From Ignavibacteriales bacterium (GTDB lineage Bacteria > Bacteroidota > Ignavibacteria > Ignavibacteriales > Melioribacteraceae), in assembly GCA_020635285.1 (NCBI GenBank), contig JACKAB010000014.1:1-50394 (forward strand): DNA of 50,394 nt, given 5' to 3'. Below the pieces are notes generated by a model, which had not been told where the DNA came from, made no database searches, and was given only the letters and a program-made list of their open reading frames with translations. Positions 11,281 to 20,942 of the stretch are shown in pieces. The first letter of the stretch is position 1; each line of letters opens with the position of its first letter. A program made the position numbers and the translations under genes.

Positions 11281-12256
11281 ATGGCTGAAAGAAAAAAGAA
11301 TTTTAGCGGTATGCGTCCAACCGGCAAATTACATCTTGGACATTATGTTGGCGCTTTGAAAATTGGGTAAAACTGCAGAATGAATATGAAAGTTTTCATT
11401 TAATTGCAGATTTACATGTTCTAACCACAAATTTAGAAACAGATAATATTTATCAAAATACGATTGATATGGTTATTGATTGGCTTGCAGTTGGTTTGGA
11501 TAACGAGAAAGCTCCATTCTTTCGCCAGTCGCAAATTAAAGAGCACACTGAGTTATTTTTAATTTTCAATGCTTATTACTAAAGCCAGGCTTGAGCGAAA
11601 CCCAACTTTAAAAGATCAAGTTCGCGATTTGAATATTGAGAATATTGCATACGGACATCTCGGTTATCCGTTTTACAATCAGCAGATATTTTATTATACA
11701 AAGGTGAAGCTGTTCCTGTTGGGGAAGATCAAGTTCCAATGTGGAAATTACTCGTGAAATTGCGCGTAAATTTAACAAACAGTATGGATTTGTTTTCAGA
11801 GAGCCAAAACCACTTCTTACGAAATTTTCTAGATTGGTTGGTTTGGATGGTAATGCCAAAATGAGTAAATCATTAAACAACACAATTTTACTTTCTGATC
11901 CGCCTGAAGAAGTTACTGCTAAATTAAAAAAGCCAAAACAGATCCGCAAAAATTAAGAAAGAATGATCCCGGCAGACCTGAAGTTTGTCTGGTTTTTAGT
12001 TATCATAAAAAGTTTAATCCCGATGAAGTTCCTGAAATTGAAGCCGGATGCAGAAGCGGTGAATTGGGCTGTGTTGATTGTAAACAAAATGTGCAGATAA
12101 AATAAATGAATTTCTAGCTCCTATTCTTGAAAAAGAAAAGTTTTAGAAAATGACATTTCAAAAGTTGAAGCAATTATTCATGCAAGTGAAACAAGAGCAA
12201 GAAAAGCAGCTCAAGCAACAATGGAAGAAGTTAGATCAGTAATGAAATTAGGCTAA
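11281..12256 (+). CDS. trpS: Tryptophanyl-tRNA synthetase, iron-sulfur-type (frameshifted as read)
   Basis: Charges tRNA-Trp. The class I signatures are present: HIGH-type KLHLGHYVGAL and KMSKS in AKMSKSLNN. EITREIARKFN and the repaired VPVGEDQVPH are also diagnostic. Downstream of KMSKS the protein has a four-cysteine set, C-x20-C-x6-C-x2-C (EVCLVF ... AGCRSGELGCVDC), like the 4Fe-4S site described for Thermotoga TrpRS. About seven single-base indels are visible (near 11363, 11566, 11673, 11742, 11935, 12092 and 12136). The gene is essential, so these are probably errors. It is followed three bases later by scpA. Confidence 0.95.
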
Positions 12257-12259
12257 GTA

Positions 12260-12982
12260 TTGTATAAAATAAAATTAAATACTTTTGAAGGACCTTTAGA
12301 TTTATTACTCTTTTTCATAAGAAGAGATGAGCTGGATATTTATGATATTCCAATTTCTCAAATAACAAAAGAATTTATTGAATACTTGAATTTATTGGAA
12401 AAATTAGATTTAGAAGTTGCCGGTGATTTTCTCTTAATGGCAGCAACCCTAATGCAGATAAAAGTTAGAATGCTTTTACCAAAAGTTATTGATGAAAAAG
12501 GCGAAGAAATTGATCCACGCGCTGATCTGGTAAACGCACTAATTGAATATAAACGATATAAAGAAATGAGCGATGAATTTTCTTACTTGGAAGCAAACCA
12601 AAGAAAAGTAACATTCCGCGGTAATTTTAAAAATGATGTGACTGAAGATCAACCCGAACTTGATTCTTTATTAAAAAATATTACAGTTTACGATTTGATA
12701 AAAGCGTTTCAGTCTGCTTTGGTTGCAAAGCCCAAAGCCGTTGTGCACGAAGTACAAAAATTGAACGTAAGCATTGATGAACAAATTGATTTTATTATTT
12801 CTAAAATTCATGAGTTCGGCAGAATAAATTTTATTCAACTTGTAAAAGGCATAACTGAAAAGCTTAGAATAGTTGTTACATTTATTGCTTTATTAGAGTT
12901 AATAAAAATGGGAAGAATTGGTTTGCAAGAATCACCTAATTTTAATGATTTTGAAATTTACTCGTTAGCAGAAAATGGATAA
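12260..12982 (+). CDS. scpA: Segregation and condensation protein A
   Basis: Kleisin subunit of the SMC-ScpAB condensin, which bridges SMC heads and organises the chromosome. 240 codons from TTG at 12260, three bases after trpS. The N-terminal signature (TFEGPLDLLLFFIRRDELDIYDIPI) is the canonical helix-turn region that contacts the SMC neck, and the C-terminal winged-helix part (residues about 170-235) ends at LAENG. The length is normal for the family. It overlaps scpB by eight bases, so the two are translated together. The frame is intact; this is where the dense frameshifting stops. Confidence 0.94.
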   Translation: MYKIKLNTFEGPLDLLLFFIRRDELDIYDIPISQITKEFIEYLNLLEKLDLEVAGDFLLMAATLMQIKVRMLLPKVIDEKGEEIDPRADLVNALIEYKRYKEMSDEFSYLEANQRKVTFRGNFKNDVTEDQPELDSLLKNITVYDLIKAFQSALVAKPKAVVHEVQKLNVSIDEQIDFIISKIHEFGRINFIQLVKGITEKLRIVVTFIALLELIKMGRIGLQESPNFNDFEIYSLAENG

Positions 12983-13631
12983 TATATATAAATCCATTAT
13001 TGAAGCATTAATTTTTGCATCTGATGATCCAATTCCGGCCAGTGAAATAATTAAGGCAATTAAGGAAATTGATGGAGATGAAACTCAAATTACGCCTTCT
13101 GATATTGAGCGAAGTACTAATGAGTTAAATAATAAATATAACAATGAAGAAAGTTCTTTTAGAATTTTACAAATTGCAGAAGGATATGTATTTGGCACAA
13201 AACCCGAATACGCAAAATATGTTGGTTATTTATCAACTGAAAAAAGTAAGCGAAGATTAAGTCAAGCCGCTCTTGAAACGCTTGCAATAATTGCTTATAA
13301 GCAGCCAATTACAAAACCGGAAATAGAATCTATTCGTGGTGTAAATTCCGATTATATGATTAATACACTTTTAGAAAAATCTTTAGTTACAATTAAAGGC
13401 AGAGCTGAAACAATGGGAAGACCTTTAATTTATGGTACTACAATGGAGTTTCTGCAATATTTTGGATTAAATAAAATTAGTGATTTACCAAGACCACGAG
13501 AAATTGAAGACATTGTGAAAGATGCAGATTTCCTTGAGCAAAAAAGAAAAATTATGATGAATGGAATTGAAGAAAGTTTAGAACAGGATATAATAAATTC
13601 GGATGGAGAAGATGATAACACGATTGAATAA
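12975..13631 (+). CDS. scpB: Segregation and condensation protein B
   Basis: Partner of ScpA; dimers of its tandem winged-helix domains bind the middle of the kleisin. 218 codons. The N-terminal domain starts IEALIFASDDPIPASEI, and the second winged helix carries LETLAIIAYKQPITKPEIE and IRGVNSDYMINTLLEK, with GRPLIYGTT, all family hallmarks. An acidic tail (EEDIV-type, ending SDGEDDNTIE) overlaps the start of the pseudouridine synthase gene. The overlap on both sides suggests one transcript with scpA, rluB and lysS. Confidence 0.94.
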   Translation: MDNIYKSIIEALIFASDDPIPASEIIKAIKEIDGDETQITPSDIERSTNELNNKYNNEESSFRILQIAEGYVFGTKPEYAKYVGYLSTEKSKRRLSQAALETLAIIAYKQPITKPEIESIRGVNSDYMINTLLEKSLVTIKGRAETMGRPLIYGTTMEFLQYFGLNKISDLPRPREIEDIVKDADFLEQKRKIMMNGIEESLEQDIINSDGEDDNTIE

Positions 13632-14313
13632 ATATTTATCAGAGTGTGGAATTGCCTCTCGACGAAAGTCTGACGAGTTAATTCAAGAAGGAAGAGTACA
13701 AGTTAACGGCAGTACTGTTTTTGAACTTGGCACCAAAATTAATCCGGATAAAGATGAAGTATATGTTGACGGAGAAAAGTTAAAAGAACAGAAAAAAGTC
13801 TATTTTCTCTTAAACAAACCTATAGGTGTTATCACATCAACAAGTGATGAAAAAAATAGAGTAACGGTTGTTGACTTAATTAAGACAAAGGAAAAAATAT
13901 TTCCAGTTGGCAGATTAGATTATAATACAAGTGGTGTAATAATGCTCACAAATGATGGTGAGTTTTCAAATTATTTAACTCATCCTAAAAACGGAATAGA
14001 ACGGGAGTATACAGTTAAAATTGATAAACCACTTGAATTAGAGGATAAAGAAAAATTGTTAAAAGGTATTTATTTAGATAATAGAAAAAGTAAATTTACA
14101 AGCGTTACTTTCCCTAAGAAAAATATCTTTAAGTTAGTTAACGTAACAACTGTTGAAGGAAGAAATCATTTTGTAAAAAGAATGTTCGATGCCTTGGGAT
14201 ATGGAGTAAACGAGTTAAGTAGAATTCGTTACGGTAAAATAAATGTTAAAAATATGAAACCTGGAGAATACAGAATTATTACAGAAAAAGAAGTAAAAAT
14301 GTTAATGAAGTAA
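13612..14313 (+). CDS. rluB: 23S rRNA pseudouridine synthase, RluB/RsuA family
   Basis: Isomerises a uridine in rRNA (RluB acts on helix 89 of 23S in E. coli). An S4 RNA-binding domain comes first (RLNKYLSECGIASRRKSDELI), then the catalytic domain with GRLDYNTSGVIMLTNDG; the Asp in this GRLD motif is the catalytic residue. The C-terminal EGRNHFVKRMFDALGY is also typical. I chose ATG 13612 because the S4 domain starts right after it and a GGAG lies just upstream; an ATG at 13603 adds only three residues. The 20-base overlap with scpB is the same arrangement found in many bacteria. Confidence 0.9.
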   Translation: MITRLNKYLSECGIASRRKSDELIQEGRVQVNGSTVFELGTKINPDKDEVYVDGEKLKEQKKVYFLLNKPIGVITSTSDEKNRVTVVDLIKTKEKIFPVGRLDYNTSGVIMLTNDGEFSNYLTHPKNGIEREYTVKIDKPLELEDKEKLLKGIYLDNRKSKFTSVTFPKKNIFKLVNVTTVEGRNHFVKRMFDALGYGVNELSRIRYGKINVKNMKPGEYRIITEKEVKMLMK

Positions 14314-14382
14314 ATTTGTAAATGACATACCCGAAAATAAATCTATCGGTAATAAAGTTTTAATTAAGTAAAAAGAATTTTT

Positions 14383-14387
14383 GGAGG
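14383..14387 (+). promoter_or_regulatory. Ribosome binding site that fixes the lysS start
   Basis: GGAGG lies five bases upstream of TTG 14393. An upstream TTG at 14381 overlaps this site, so it cannot be the start served by it; TTG 14393 is preferred. Confidence 0.75.
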
Positions 14388-14392
14388 ATTAT

Positions 14393-15900
14393 TTGGAAGA
14401 CCATTCGCTTGAAAAAGATTTAAACACATTAATCGCAAGAAGGCACGAAGAACTTGCTGAAATAAAAAGTAAAAATGTTTTACCTTATGAATATCAGTAT
14501 CCGGTTGATAATTGCTCAACTGAGATAAAAAATAATTTTGAAAAATATGAAGGTAAAACTGTAAAAATTGCCGGTCGTTTAATGGCAATTAGAAAAATGG
14601 GTAAAGCTTCGTTTGCTCAAATTCAAGATAAAGATGGAAGAATACAAATTTATTTAAAACGTGATGAGGTTGGCGAGCAGTATGATATTTTCAAACTACT
14701 TGATATTGGCGATTTAATTGGCGTTGAAGGGTTTGTGTTTAAAACCAGAACTGAAGAAATTTCTGTTCACACAACGTCACTAACTTTATTGGCAAAATCT
14801 TTAAGACCAATTCCTATTGCTAAAGAAGTAATAGATGAACAAGGCAATAAAAAAGTTTTTGATCAATTTGCTGATAAAGAATTACGTTACCGCCAGCGTT
14901 ATGTTGATTTAATTGTAAATCCGCATATCAAAGATGTGTTTGCAAAGAGATCTAAAATTATTACTTCAATGAGGAAATTTTTAGATAGTAATGAATTCCT
15001 TGAAGTTGAAACTCCAATTCTTCAATCACTTTATGGAGGAGCGGCTGCAAAACCTTTTGTAACTCATCATAACGCGCTTGATATTGATTTATATATGCGT
15101 ATTGCCGATGAACTTTATCTTAAAAGATTAATTGTTGGTGGATTTGATAGAGTTTATGAAATCTCAAAAGATTTTAGAAACGAAGGAATGGATAAAACTC
15201 ACAATCCAGAATTCACCATGATGGAACTTTACGTTGCATATAAAGATTATGAATGGATGATGAAATTTGTGGAAGACATGGTTTTTCACATTTCCAACGA
15301 AGTTTTGGGTTCATCAAAGTTCATGATTGAAGGAAATGAAATTGACTTTAAACCGCCGTGGAATAGAGTTTCAATGGTTGATGAAATTAAGAAAGAAACA
15401 AATTTAGATGTGCTTACAATTGAAAAAGATGAATTGGCAAAAGAAGTTAAGAAACGCGGAGTGAAACTTTCCGGTAAAGAAAGTAAGGGAAAACTAATTG
15501 ATGAATTATTTTCTGCAGTTGTCGAACCAAAATTAATTCAGCCCACATTTGTAATGGATTATCCTGTTGAACTTTCTCCTCTCGCAAAAAAACACAGAAC
15601 TCGTGAAGGACTGGTTGAAAGATTTGAAGGTTATGTTTTAGGACGAGAAATTTGCAATGCATTTAGCGAGCTTAATGACCCAATTGATCAAAAGAAAGAT
15701 TTGTGGAGCAATCTAAATTTAAAGCAGAAGGCGATGAAGAAGCTCATCAAATTGATGAAGACTATGTTAGAGCTTTAGAATATGGAATGCCTCCAACAGC
15801 CGGCTTAGGTGTTGGTATTGACAGATTAGTTATGCTTCTCACAAATCAGCCATCAATTAGGGATGTAATTTTATTTCCACAGATGCGTCCAGAAAAATAA
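14393..15900 (+). CDS. lysS: Lysyl-tRNA synthetase, class II (one frameshift as read)
   Basis: Charges tRNA-Lys. The N-terminal OB-fold anticodon-binding domain (KTVKIAGRLMAIRKMGKASFAQIQDKDG) is followed by the class II core: motif 1 around FLEVETPILQ, motif 2 (DFRNEGMDKTHNPEFTMME) and motif 3 (GLGVGIDRLVMLLT). Length is about 502 residues, normal for LysS. One A is missing in a run near 15690: CAAAAG should read CAAAAAG. The repair turns the frame into DQKERFVEQSKFKAEGDEEA and continues to MRPEK. It is the last gene of the scpA-scpB-rluB-lysS run and is followed by a terminator. Confidence 0.96.
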
Positions 15901-15908
15901 ATATTTAT

Positions 15909-15975
15909 GAGTATGATTAATTCTAAGGTAAATTATAGTTTTTAAAAGTGTTAATCATACTCGCTTTTTTTTTTT
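15909..15975 (+). terminator. Rho-independent terminator after lysS
   Basis: Perfect 12-bp inverted repeat GAGTATGATTAA (15909-15920) and TTAATCATACTC (15951-15962) with a 30-base loop, followed by GC and a run of eleven T. The long loop is unusual. The T run may also encode part of the next gene's signal peptide. Confidence 0.65.
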
Positions 15976-16910
15976 ATGAATAAAAATTATTCTGCACAAT
16001 CTTTTGATTCAACCAAAAATATCCCAAATACAAAAATCCCAATAAGCCTTATGAATAAAAAGGCTATCAAGAAAAAATTGATCCTTTTAAAACAGATATT
16101 AATTATTATGCTCTTTCCGGAATTGGAATTGGTTATGCATCTATAATTTATACTATAAATAATTATTACCAAAATACTTGGTGGAAAACGGATTCAAATT
16201 ATATTTATAATGGTTCTTTTAATGTTGTTTCTGATAATCAATATGCAAAAGGCATTGATAAAATTGGTCATGCATTTGGTTCTGCTTTAATTTCTCATTT
16301 TATTTCAGCAGGATTTGAAGCCGCAAATTTTGATGAAGAAAGAGCGGTTTGGTTTGGTGCACTTGGCGGTTTAGGAATGCAGCTTTATGTGGAAGTAAAA
16401 GATGGTTTTGCACCAATTGAAAAAAGCACTGGTAAACCCAAATGGGGTTTTAGTCCGGGTGATGCAATTGCCGATATTTTAGGTGCAGGGTATTTTGTAT
16501 CAAGATATTATTATCCTTATATGAATAATTTTCAATTGCGAGTTAGTTATTTTCCATCAAAAGCTTTGCGTAATGGAGATAAACCAGATAATAATTTTTC
16601 GGATGATTACGAAGGTCAAAAATTGTGGTTAGCTTTTCGAATGAAAAATTTATTGCCTAAAAGTATAGCTGAACATTGGCCATCATTCTTAATGCTTTCT
16701 GTTGGATATCATGTTAGTGGTATTGGAGATTACTCAACAGAAGAAGTGAAACCACATTATTATTTAACTTTAGATTTAGATGTGGAAACAATTCCCTTAT
16801 ATGGAAAATTTTGGTCGTTCATAAAGAACACATTAAATTATCAGCACTTTCCAATGCCGGGAATTGAATTCTCTGAAAATAAAATTTCATTTGGACTTTT
16901 CATTTATTAA
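15976..16910 (+). CDS. DUF2279 (YfiM-like) predicted exported protein (one frameshift as read)
   Basis: The bulk of the protein shows the DUF2279 pattern: a His-containing helix KGIDKIGHAFGSALISHFIS, then GALGGLGMQLYVEVKDGF and GFSPGDAIADILGAGYFVSRYY, followed by a beta-rich C-terminus. A base is missing near 16078 in an A/T run, joining the N-terminal piece to DPFKTDINYYALSG. From ATG 15976 the protein begins MNKNYSAQSFDS, which looks like the end of a signal peptide. A GTG at 15949 followed by hydrophobic codons (LIILAFFFF) could complete it if the T run is one base off. Function is unknown; the family is described as periplasmic or outer-membrane associated. Confidence 0.65.
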
Positions 16911-16911
16911 T

Positions 16912-17640
16912 ATGATAAAATACAGTATAATAATTCCAACTTTAAATGAAGAAAAACTTTTACCAAAGTTGCTTTCTGAAATAAGCAATTCTGACTTGAA
17001 AAAATACGACTATGAAATAATAATTTCTGATGGTGGAAGTACAGATAATACAATTAAAATTGCAAGAGAATTTAATGCTGTGATTGTTGAAAAAGATCCA
17101 AGTAAAAAACAAAATATTGCAATGGGAAGAAACGCGGGAGCCAATGCTGCAAAAGGCGAAGTACTTTTTTTCTTTAATGGTGATGTTCTTCCGAAAAATA
17201 TAAAATCATTTTTTGAAACAATTGAAACTAAATTTCTTCCGAATAAATATTTAGCAATGACATGCTGTGTAAAAGTTTTTCCGGAAGAGCAGAAATTTGT
17301 TGATGTTATTTTCCAAACGTTTTATAATTATTATTTTCATCTCCTTAATATAATTGGAATGGGAATGGGAAGAGGAGAGTGCCATATACTTTCTAAAAAA
17401 GTATTTGACGATATGAAAGGATATAACGAAAAACTTGCAGCCGGCGAAGATTTTGATTTATTCAGAAGAATTAGAAAAAAAGGTAAAATATTTTTCGCAA
17501 GAAATTTAGTAGTTTTTGAATCACCAAGAAGATATAGAAAACTTGGTCACTTTAGAATTTTATTTACTTGGTTAATAAATAGTGTATATATTATTTTTAC
17601 AAAAACTTCAAAATCATCTGAGTGGAATGAGGTTAGGTAA
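16912..17640 (+). CDS. Glycosyltransferase family 2
   Basis: GT-A fold glycosyltransferase, 242 residues from ATG 16912. It has the N-terminal SIIIPTLNEEKLLPKLL and the nucleotide-sugar-binding ISDGGSTDNT; the metal-binding DxD-like position is FNGDVLP; the acceptor-side motif is LAAGEDFDLFRRI. The C-terminus has one hydrophobic stretch (ILFTWLINSVYIIFT) that may touch the membrane. Donor and acceptor sugars cannot be inferred. It starts two bases after the DUF2279 gene and ends six bases before a Wzi-like gene, so an envelope polysaccharide role is plausible. Confidence 0.87.
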   Translation: MIKYSIIIPTLNEEKLLPKLLSEISNSDLKKYDYEIIISDGGSTDNTIKIAREFNAVIVEKDPSKKQNIAMGRNAGANAAKGEVLFFFNGDVLPKNIKSFFETIETKFLPNKYLAMTCCVKVFPEEQKFVDVIFQTFYNYYFHLLNIIGMGMGRGECHILSKKVFDDMKGYNEKLAAGEDFDLFRRIRKKGKIFFARNLVVFESPRRYRKLGHFRILFTWLINSVYIIFTKTSKSSEWNEVR

Positions 17641-17646
17641 TTTTTA

Positions 17647-19321
17647 ATGATTAAAAAAAATAGAAAATATATTCTCTTGTTTACTTTGCTGCCAACAATT
17701 ATGTTCGCTCAAGTTGGTTATGTTCCGGTTGAAGATGAAATTTATAATTATTTAATTAGAATGAACACTTTAGGAATTATTGAAAATTACAATGAATTTG
17801 AAATTCCTAAAACAAGAAAAGATATTTCAAGTTATTTAATTAAAATTTATAAAAAGTAGGGAAGAGCTTGATATTATTGATCTAAACAAGCTCAGCGATT
17901 TTATTATCGAATTTGAATATGAACTTTGCTCTACTTTAGAGAAATCAGAATCGCTCATTCCAAATTGGGATTTTAATTATTTATTGAATGCAAAAGATAA
18001 ATTTCTTTATAAATATTCTGATCTAAATAAATCTTCATTATTTGTAAATTTTGTTGGCAAGCTTGATTACTTAAACCAATCTTCTGATAATAAAAATCAG
18101 TCAAGTATACTTTATAGATTTGGCGGAGAAATCAGAGGTTCACTTTTTGATAAAGTTGGTTTTTACGTTAACACAACAAACGGATCATTCTCAGGCGATA
18201 AAGATTTGGCAAGAAGTTTTTCATCATTAAAATATAATTACAAATTCAATCAAGAAAGCGGTTCTGATTTAGGTGATAGTTATTTTGATGAAACAAGTGC
18301 ATTTCTTGCAGCTGATTTTAACTTCGCCAAAATAAAAATTGGAAACGATAGAAAATTAATCGGTCATGGTTTTAACAAAATTTTACTAAGTGATAATGCA
18401 CCGAGAATGGAATATATTCAGCTTGATCTAAATTACAAAGCTGTGAATTTTTCATTTTTTCACTCCAAGCTTATGGGAAATAGATTTATAATAGATGATC
18501 CAATCCAAAGCAGCATTAACATTGTAAACGATAAATATTTGGCTTATCATCGTCTTGGACTTGATTTTGGGAAACACTTGCAATTCGGTGCGGGCGAAAT
18601 GATAATTTATTCAAACAGAAATATTGATTTCTCATACATTAATCCTTTTAACTTTTATAAAAGTGCGGAGCACGCTAACCAAGATAGAGATAACACATTT
18701 TTATTTTTCGATTTTCAAAATAATTCTTTTAAGGGCTTAAAATTTTATTCTACCATTCTTATTGATGATATTGATTTCGGTAAAATAGGATCGGGCTGGT
18801 ATGGAAATCAAACATTAATGAATTTTGGAGTTTATTCAAGTCAGCTTTATAATATTTTACCACTTGACATTGAACTTCAATACTTAAAAATAGATCCATA
18901 TGTATTTACTCATAGAATTTCTGATAATAATTTCACTAACTTAAATTTTAGTCTGGGAACTGAAATTCCGCCAAATTCTTCTTCCGGAATAATAAATCTA
19001 TTTTACAGAGTTCATCACAGAATTAATCTTCAACTTGGTTTTAATTATACGGTGCATGGAGCAAATATTATTGAGTCAAGTGGAAATCTTATAAATTACG
19101 GCGGCGATATTTTAGTTGGTCATAGAATTGGTGATTCGGATAATGTTCATCTATTAAATGGTGAAAAAGAAATTATGAGAAATATATTGTTTTCAACTCA
19201 AATTGAACCAATAAAGAACTGGATTTTTATCTTTAATATAAATTATTCAGATAATTCATTAGCTAGATCACAACATTTTGAAAATTTCTTCACTAGTTTC
19301 TCTTTACATACTAAAATTTAG
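17647..19321 (+). CDS. Outer-membrane beta-barrel protein, capsule-assembly Wzi-like (one frameshift as read)
   Basis: A signal peptide (MIKKNRKYILLFTLLPTIMFAQ) is followed by a short helical region typical of Wzi-like proteins (VEDEIYNYLIRMNTLGII), then about 450 residues of alternating beta-strand sequence (NRFIIDDP, INPFNFYKSAEHA, FYSTILIDDIDFGKIG) predicted to form a barrel. Wzi proteins hold capsular polysaccharide at the surface. A shift of one base at 17855-17860, in a run of five A, breaks the frame between IKIYK and REELDIIDLNKL. Another barrel family is possible; the context with a glycosyltransferase supports the Wzi-like reading. Its stop TAG shares one base with a possible GTG start of the next gene. 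Confidence 0.6.
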
Positions 19322-19335
19322 TGGGGGTATTCTCT

Positions 19336-20940
19336 GTGTTTAAATCAAAAACAAATATTCTTATTGCATTCATTATTCTTCTCGCAGGAATATTAATTGG
19401 TCTCCAAATCAATAAACTGTTTGTTGATAAAAGTGTAACCGAAGGTTCAGCAAAGTTTGACGAAGTGTTAAACTATACTCAAAAATATTATTACCAGGAT
19501 GTTGATACTAAGGAATTGGTTGATGATGCTATTACCGGAATGTTAAGTGCGTTAGATCCTCATTCAGTTTATATTCCGCCAGCAGAACAAATTGGAATAG
19601 AAGAAGAATTCAGAGGCAATTTTGAAGGAATTGGAATTGAGTTTCAAATTATTAATGATACAATTAATGTAGTTTCTCCAATTAGCGGCGGTCCAAGTGA
19701 AAATGTAGGAATTGAAGCAGGTGATAGAATAGTAAAAATTAACTCAAAAAGCTCAATTGGTTTTACAAATCCGGATGTTGTAAAGAATTTAAGAGGCGAA
19801 AAAGGAACCAAGGTTGACGTAACAATCTACAGACCCAGCGTTAAAAAGATTTTAGATTTTGAAATATATAGAGATCAAATTCCTATTTACACGGTTGATG
19901 CTTCGCTTTTAATGTCTGATTCTATTGGATATGTTTCACTATCTAAATTTGCTGAAACTTCTATAGATGAAGTAAAACAAGCGCTGGAAAAATTAACTAA
20001 ACTAGGTATGAAGAAGTTAATTTTAGATTTAAGAAATAATCCCGGTGGATATTTAAACCAAGCTTTTCAAGTTGCAGATTTATTTATTGATGATGGTAAA
20101 TTAATCGTTTATACTCGCGGCAGAATTGCCAGTTTAGATGATAATTTGAGAGCCGAAAAAACTTATTCTTATGAAAATATTCCACTAGTTGTTTTGATTA
20201 ATAAAGGAAGTGCTTCTGCAAGTGAAATAGTTTCAGGAGCAATACAAGATTGGGATAGAGGAATTATTGTTGGTGAAACTTCTTTTGGAAAAGGTTTGGT
20301 TCAAAGACCATTTCTTTTAGAAGACAGTTCTGCAGTTAGAATTACTATTTCTAAATATTACACACCTTCTGGTAGAGCAATTCAGAGAGACTATGAAGAT
20401 AAAGAAGAATATTATAATGAAGTTTTGGATAGAGTAGAAGTTGAGGGAGACAATACTGAGCACAAAGCTGAAGTTGATTCAACAAAAACTGAAATATTCC
20501 ACACAAATGGCGGCAGACGCGTTGTTAGCGGTGGAGGAATAACTCCAGATTTTATTGTTAAAAATAGCGCACTTACAGATTATTCAATTAAACTGAGAGG
20601 CGGAAATGTATTTTATAAATTTGTAAGAAGATATATTGATTCAAATCCTCAATTATTAACAAACTACCAAAATAATTTTGAGTTATTTAAGAATAATTTT
20701 TCATTTACAGATTCTGATATGAAATCTTTTATTAAATTTGCAGAAAGAAATGATGTCGTCTATTCAAACGATGATTTTCAAAAAGATGAGCAATATATAA
20801 AGACAAGACTAAAGGCACAAATTGCTAGAAATTATTGGAATAACAACGGCTGGTATGCTGTATTACTGGAATTAGACGAGCAATATTTAAAAGCAAAAGA
20901 ACTTTTAGAAAGTAACTATAAACTTCCAACAAAATATTAA
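19336..20940 (+). CDS. ctpA: S41 family carboxy-terminal processing peptidase
   Basis: Periplasmic or membrane-anchored protease that trims C-termini of envelope proteins. The N-terminal anchor is TNILIAFIILLAGILIGL. A PDZ domain covers about residues 85-165 (GNFEGIGIEF, GGPSENVGIEAGDRIVKI, LRGEKGTKVDVTI), followed by the Ser/Lys catalytic domain with LDLRNNPGGYLNQ, GSASASEIVSGAIQD and GETSFGKGLVQ. GTG 19336 is preferred because the G-rich stretch 19323-19327 sits eight bases before it; GTG 19321 would add five residues. The C-terminal 150 residues are longer than the minimal family and helical. Gap to the next gene is two bases. Confidence 0.92.
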   Translation: MFKSKTNILIAFIILLAGILIGLQINKLFVDKSVTEGSAKFDEVLNYTQKYYYQDVDTKELVDDAITGMLSALDPHSVYIPPAEQIGIEEEFRGNFEGIGIEFQIINDTINVVSPISGGPSENVGIEAGDRIVKINSKSSIGFTNPDVVKNLRGEKGTKVDVTIYRPSVKKILDFEIYRDQIPIYTVDASLLMSDSIGYVSLSKFAETSIDEVKQALEKLTKLGMKKLILDLRNNPGGYLNQAFQVADLFIDDGKLIVYTRGRIASLDDNLRAEKTYSYENIPLVVLINKGSASASEIVSGAIQDWDRGIIVGETSFGKGLVQRPFLLEDSSAVRITISKYYTPSGRAIQRDYEDKEEYYNEVLDRVEVEGDNTEHKAEVDSTKTEIFHTNGGRRVVSGGGITPDFIVKNSALTDYSIKLRGGNVFYKFVRRYIDSNPQLLTNYQNNFELFKNNFSFTDSDMKSFIKFAERNDVVYSNDDFQKDEQYIKTRLKAQIARNYWNNNGWYAVLLELDEQYLKAKELLESNYKLPTKY

Positions 20941-20942
20941 AA

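Noticed and set aside
1778..12256. A large block of pseudogenes undergoing decay
   Set aside because: Substitutions do not affect catalytic residues, the shifts are mostly in homopolymers and the genes include essential ones.
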